Shown: positions 60,394-64,000 of the stretch, one piece after another
How the letters are laid out: each line of letters starts with the position of its first letter
Numbering within the stretch: position 1 is the stretch's first letter
Source of the DNA: JBCCIM01 sp965263205
GTDB lineage: Bacteria; Bacteroidota; Rhodothermia; Rhodothermales; JAHQVL01
Assembly: GCA_965263205.1 (NCBI GenBank)
Contig: CBDHHF010000011.1
Coordinates: forward strand, 62,001-126,000
Reading direction: 5' to 3'
Length of the DNA: 64,000 bases
Notes under the pieces: model-generated
The model's input: only the letters and a program-made list of their open reading frames with translations
What the model was told of the DNA's origin: nothing
The model's database searches: none
Program-made: the position numbers and the translations under genes

Positions 60394-62868
60394 TTATTGC
60401 ATTTCCAGCCCTTCAAAATCGCCGTCTCCACCCCGGTTGTTTTGCCGGCGGCGGTTGTCGCGCTTACCGAAGTTGTAAGTGAACGAGAGGCCAATGCTCT
60501 GTGATTGGAATCTGCGGTCAATCTCTTGCAAGAATCGCGCATCTTCACGTTCTACATAGAAGCCCATCGTGTTAAAGACGTCGCGGACTCGAAGGCTCAA
60601 GTTGGCCCGGTCGCCCATAAGTTTCTGGCGGAGGGCAAGGTCTGCGCTCTGGCGGGAAGCCATCCGGCCATTTTCGATGTTCATTGGTGCGCGGTAGTAA
60701 TAGGAGAACTGTACCGCCATGCCTGAATTCAGGGTATAGGTTGCATTGGCACGCGTAGAGAACCCAATGGCTTTGTTGCTGAGTCCGGTATCTACGCTGC
60801 TGCCATCGGTTACCACGCGGTACACGTTCATGCTGGCATAAGCGTTGAAGTCGCGTCCCCGCTTGTAGGTGCCGATGAACTCAGAGCCCCAGGAATTGCT
60901 GGAGTCGAAATTCTCAAACGTAAGTACAGAAACGCCATCTTCACGCAGCCGGTTGAAGAAGCTGATTTCGTCTACAGTATGGCGGAAATAAGGTGTTACG
61001 GTAAGCGACGTGGCATCGGTGAACTGCGTATAACTGAGCTCAAACGCGTGGATGTATTCCGGCTTCAGGAACGGATTCCCTGTTCTGATAAAGAGCGGGT
61101 CTTCGCTTGAGTTAAAGGGGTTCAGCATGTTGAACCGGCCACCCGTACGCGGGCGCTGGATGCGCTTGCTGTACGAGAGCTTCATGCTTCTTGTATCCGT
61201 AAACTCGTACACCGCAAATGCGCTAGGGAATACGCTGAAGTAATTGTTGTCGAACGATTCGTCTGTCGTTTCGAGATTGAACGTGGTATAGGCTTGCTCG
61301 AGTCGAACGCCGGCCTGCACGCCAAACTTGCCAAACTTGTTGCCGACAATACCGTAGCTCGACAAAATGGTCTGCTCAAAATTGAATGTGTTGTTTCGGT
61401 TGACATCAGGCAGCATAACGCCCGTATCGATATCAAGCTCTTCCGTGAAAAACTCGCTTTCCTGTCTGTCCAGGTCACCCTGGAGCCCCAGTTCGAGCTT
61501 GCCGGCTTCGCCAAAGGCGCGCATGTAATCGACGCGCAGTGTGCCATCCTGGTTGTTGTTTTTTTGGAGATCTGACTGCTGCTCTGACAAGGCAGACTGG
61601 GTCAGGTCCTGCAGGTTGAAGTCCAATTGGTTGTAAAGACCGGTTTCTTCCTCATCTTCCTGTTCAAATTCAATTTCGATGTCCAGTTCGTTTTTGCCTG
61701 GATCTACAATGCGCTTGAACGAAAGCCGGTATTCCACTTCAATATCATCGCCATCGCCGAGGGTGGCGCGGTCATATCTGTTTGTCAGGATTTCCGTCTG
61801 GTCCATTTCAATGAAGGAAGCGAGCCCTTCTTCTTCGCCACTACGGGTACTGAAAGACGTGGCAAAGTTCAGGTTGGAGAATCGGCCAATTTTGTAGTCG
61901 ATGCTTGCGTTTGCATTGTGCGAGAGCCTGATTCGGTCATCCTCGCTTTCCTGATCAAGCAGACTTACAGCGCTTGTAATTCTGTTTTCCAGGAAGCGCG
62001 TCCCTTCGCTATCCCGAGAACCGTAGCGGAAACCATACCCGGCAAACAAACCCAGTTTTCCTTTCTGGTAGCCGATATTCCCAGATGCGCCGTACCGGTC
62101 AGGTGTTGAGGCGCTGGTGGTAAAGCTGCCGTTGAGGCCAAGGTCCTGGTTCTTTTTTAATTCGATGTTCAGGATGCCGGCCATACCATCGGGCTCGTAT
62201 TTGGCCGATGGGTTTGGAATGACTTCGATCCGCTCAACAACTTCAGAAGGAAGCCCCTGCAAATAGGCAATAAGCGATTCGCCGCTCATGGGTGCAGGCC
62301 GGCCATTAATCAAAATGGCTACGTTCTGGCTGCCGCGCAGACTGATGTTGCCTTCGATGTCAACTTCCACGGAAGGAATATTTTCGAGCACATCCGTAGC
62401 TGAGCCGCCGGCGCTCACCAATTGATCTTTGGTATTGTATGTGGTGCGGTCGATACCCACCTCAACAAAATTCCGATCTGCAGCTACCTCTACTTCATCC
62501 ATCATCTGGGTATCCGCTAACAATTTGATATCTTCGAGCCGCTGGCTGTTGCCCCCAGGTGCAATGCGAATGTCGGAAACGATTTTGGTTGTGAAGCCCA
62601 CAAAGCTGACATGCACATCATAACTGCCTGGCCGCAGCCCTTCCAGTGAAAACGTGCCGTCTGCCAGCGTAATTGTACCTGTTACAAGCGAAGAATCTGA
62701 TGCAGTCCACAGCGCAACGGTTGCAGAGGGAATGGGCTGATTTCGGTCTTGCTCAACAACTTTTCCGGTAATAACGCCTTGCGAGCGCGCCTGTCGGGGC
62801 TGTGCCTGTGCGGGAAGGGTCAGAAGCACACAAAGGCTTAGGAAAAGAAAGCGGTAAAGATGTGTCAT
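60394..62868 (-). CDS. TonB-dependent receptor-like outer-membrane protein (OMP_b-brl_3 type)
   Basis: 824 residues from the ATG at 62868 (signal peptide MTHLYRFLFLSLCVLLTLPA; the ATG at 62898 is less likely). Carboxypeptidase-regulatory-like domain (VITGKVVEQDRNQPIPSATV, about 35-115), plug-like region (ATDVLENIPSVEVDIEGNIS, LRGSQNVAILINGRPAP, VVERIEVIPNPSAKYEPDG), and a large barrel of the OMP_b-brl_3 family, ending in an Arg/Asn/Gly-rich tail (RRQNNRGGDGDFEGLEMQ). The substrate is unknown; many members of this family import or export peptides. Confidence 0.88.
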   Translation of the reverse strand: MTHLYRFLFLSLCVLLTLPAQAQPRQARSQGVITGKVVEQDRNQPIPSATVALWTASDSSLVTGTITLADGTFSLEGLRPGSYDVHVSFVGFTTKIVSDIRIAPGGNSQRLEDIKLLADTQMMDEVEVAADRNFVEVGIDRTTYNTKDQLVSAGGSATDVLENIPSVEVDIEGNISLRGSQNVAILINGRPAPMSGESLIAYLQGLPSEVVERIEVIPNPSAKYEPDGMAGILNIELKKNQDLGLNGSFTTSASTPDRYGASGNIGYQKGKLGLFAGYGFRYGSRDSEGTRFLENRITSAVSLLDQESEDDRIRLSHNANASIDYKIGRFSNLNFATSFSTRSGEEEGLASFIEMDQTEILTNRYDRATLGDGDDIEVEYRLSFKRIVDPGKNELDIEIEFEQEDEEETGLYNQLDFNLQDLTQSALSEQQSDLQKNNNQDGTLRVDYMRAFGEAGKLELGLQGDLDRQESEFFTEELDIDTGVMLPDVNRNNTFNFEQTILSSYGIVGNKFGKFGVQAGVRLEQAYTTFNLETTDESFDNNYFSVFPSAFAVYEFTDTRSMKLSYSKRIQRPRTGGRFNMLNPFNSSEDPLFIRTGNPFLKPEYIHAFELSYTQFTDATSLTVTPYFRHTVDEISFFNRLREDGVSVLTFENFDSSNSWGSEFIGTYKRGRDFNAYASMNVYRVVTDGSSVDTGLSNKAIGFSTRANATYTLNSGMAVQFSYYYRAPMNIENGRMASRQSADLALRQKLMGDRANLSLRVRDVFNTMGFYVEREDARFLQEIDRRFQSQSIGLSFTYNFGKRDNRRRQNNRGGDGDFEGLEMQ

Positions 62869-63177
62869 GTTCAAGTTGGAAATTTTGTGCCGGGGCATGC
62901 AAATAACTTAGGTGTAGGTATGTTCGTCGAACCCCTAGAAAAGTTCAGCAGCAAAATTTCATTTTACATGCACTTAGCATCTCTTAACATTCCGTCGTGC
63001 TTCTTTAAAATAATTGACGCCTGTGTCAGATTTGGGACAGGAGATCGTGCATCAATTGTAGTAGCAATACCACGATACTTGTTGAGGGTAACTATCCACT
63101 GGTTGTGTCCGTAGTTTCGTTTGCAAGCAAGCGATATAAAGCTCAAAAATTGTTAAAAAGACCCACGAAGAGATACG
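62869..63177. other. divergent intergenic region
   Basis: 309 bp between the OMP-type gene (minus) and the NAD(P)-binding gene (plus). AT-rich and presumably holds both promoters. No reliable motif or repeat seen. Confidence 0.5.
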
Positions 63178-63867
63178 ATGAATAAAGTCTGCATTGTTGG
63201 TGCTTCGGGCAAACTTGGGAAGTATATGATACAGCATTGTCTGGATCGCGGATATGAGGTTGTTGGTGTTTGCCGGCCCCAGAGTGTCTCCAAGCTCGAT
63301 GCGTTCAAGGACCGCATGACTATCGTACCCGGTGCAACGAATGATGCTGCGGTGATTAAACAAGCTGTAGCTGGCTGCGATGGGGTACTCACTGTATTGG
63401 TACCCTGGGGGGTAAAGCAGTATGCAACCGGTACCGCACAGGCTGTGCTTGAACATGCCAAACCCGGTGCAAGGCTTATTTTTTCTTGTGGATGGCACAT
63501 CACCCGCGATGGGAAAGACAAATATTCCTGGTCGTTACAGGCTTTTGTAAAGATTTTTGGTTGGATCGCCAGGGTTACGCGGTTTGCCGATCTGGACGAT
63601 CAGGTTGAAGCCTGCCGCCGGGTCTTTACAAGTGATGCGAACTGGACCGTTGTACGAGGCAGTGATTTGGAAGAGGGAGAAAGCGAAGGGTTGCCGGTGT
63701 GGAGCCGGCATGTGGGGGACCCGATATTGGAAAGTAACCGCACCCGCCGCATCGATTTTGCCGGCTTTATGGTTGCTGCGCTCGAAGACGATACGCTAAT
63801 CCGTGAAGCGCCGGCAATTGTAAGCTGCAAGTCTGAGTCTGCACTTGCACACCGGCAAGCGGCGTGA
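63178..63867 (+). CDS. NAD(P)-binding atypical short-chain dehydrogenase (NmrA-like)
   Basis: 229 residues. Rossmann start CIVGASGKLGKYMIQH (GxSGxLG), then VCRPQSVSKLD, a SCGWHITRD strand and WTVVRGSDLEEGES, the pattern of NmrA/SDR-a5-type proteins. These bind NAD(P)H to reduce a substrate or to sense redox state; no catalytic YxxxK is apparent. Single gene, convergent with the partial gene at the right edge. Confidence 0.78.
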   Translation: MNKVCIVGASGKLGKYMIQHCLDRGYEVVGVCRPQSVSKLDAFKDRMTIVPGATNDAAVIKQAVAGCDGVLTVLVPWGVKQYATGTAQAVLEHAKPGARLIFSCGWHITRDGKDKYSWSLQAFVKIFGWIARVTRFADLDDQVEACRRVFTSDANWTVVRGSDLEEGESEGLPVWSRHVGDPILESNRTRRIDFAGFMVAALEDDTLIREAPAIVSCKSESALAHRQAA

Positions 63868-63877
63868 CTTGTCCTGC

Positions 63878-64000
63878 TTATTGTCTACCTGCCTGGGTAC
63901 TCTTAAACAACTGGCCGGCAAGGTCGAGGAAATCGTGGGCAACAAAATCGCATCCTTCCACGGGTTCGAGATCCTGTTGCTGATTAGGGCCGTACTCGGT
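63878..64000 (-). CDS. C-terminal fragment of an unidentified gene, cut by the window edge
   Basis: Open from 64000 to a TAA at 63878: 40 residues, TEYGPNQQQDLEPVEGCDFV then AHDFLDLAGQLFKSTQAGRQ. The CDFVAHDFLDLAGQL stretch resembles the last strand and helix of HAD-type phosphatases (xADFVVxDFxELxxxL), but this is too short to be sure. The convergent NAD(P)-binding gene ends 11 bp away. Confidence 0.5.
   Translation of the reverse strand, partial: TEYGPNQQQDLEPVEGCDFVAHDFLDLAGQLFKSTQAGRQ

Overview
The window looks like a chromosomal segment of a member of the Bacteroidota/Rhodothermota (FCB) lineage with mid-range GC. The evidence is three secreted proteins with type IX secretion (T9SS)-like C-terminal domains (a PNPF-type motif followed by a tail ending in LK), an STN-domain TonB receptor next to a FecR protein, a Reg_prop/Y_Y_Y sensor kinase, a DUF3098 protein, and many SusC/OMP-type receptors. 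A closer placement (Rhodothermales or Balneolales) is inference. No rRNA, CRISPR array, prophage or insertion sequence was seen. There is one tRNA, tRNA-Ala(GGC).

Layout. 1-5 kb (minus strand): a TonB receptor with STN domain that runs off the left edge, a FecR anti-sigma protein, then a tandem array of six copies of a ~49-residue Cys-containing lipopeptide gene (one copy frameshifted) and one more small exported protein. 5.3-9 kb: a regulatory-looking intergenic region (promoter-like pair, 17-bp direct repeat, 18-bp perfect palindrome) and a 1099-residue propeller sensor histidine kinase. 9.2-15.7 kb: a tightly packed run plsC-htrA-aroC, then valS. 15.8-25.8 kb: a small lipoprotein, a membrane Ser/Thr kinase with PEGA domains, a 2201-residue T9SS-type protein made of about 25 DUF5666-like repeats, and another lipoprotein. 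25.9-32.4 kb: Nfu, a GDPD lipoprotein, and three adjacent signalling genes, the first a hybrid histidine kinase broken by two frameshifts. 32.9-45.8 kb: gyrA, a frameshifted secreted metalloprotease, a cupin, lysine 6-aminotransferase, lipA, a DUF4097 protein, ndk, a DUF1343 (NamZ-like) lipoprotein, DUF3098, dacB and mreD. 45.8-46.3 kb: a non-coding element with 32-bp terminal inverted repeats. 46.3-54.2 kb: a membrane/XRE pair, a TraB/GumN protein, and a minus-strand block for the aspartate-family amino acids (homoserine dehydrogenase with a degenerate aspartokinase domain, dapB, dapA, DUF3267), then an LRR T9SS protein. 54.3-64 kb: tRNA-Ala, kdgK, a His-rich protein/TonB receptor/CxCC lipoprotein unit that may handle a metal, an OMP-type receptor, an NAD(P)-binding protein and the tail of an unidentified gene at the right edge.

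Most notable. (i) The lipopeptide array divergent from the propeller kinase. (ii) A homoserine dehydrogenase whose aspartokinase domain lacks the KFGGTS segment. (iii) The giant DUF5666 repeat protein, with an apparent two-repeat period. (iv) Three intergenic arrays of GTT-starting heptamers with a strict 7-base period. (v) An inverted-repeat element whose two 32-bp arms differ by inversion of a 5-bp core. (vi) Five frameshifts between 28 and 38 kb, each repaired by removing one base; this is most simply sequence error, but if real it means gene decay. The hexamer GCCGGC is conspicuously frequent throughout.
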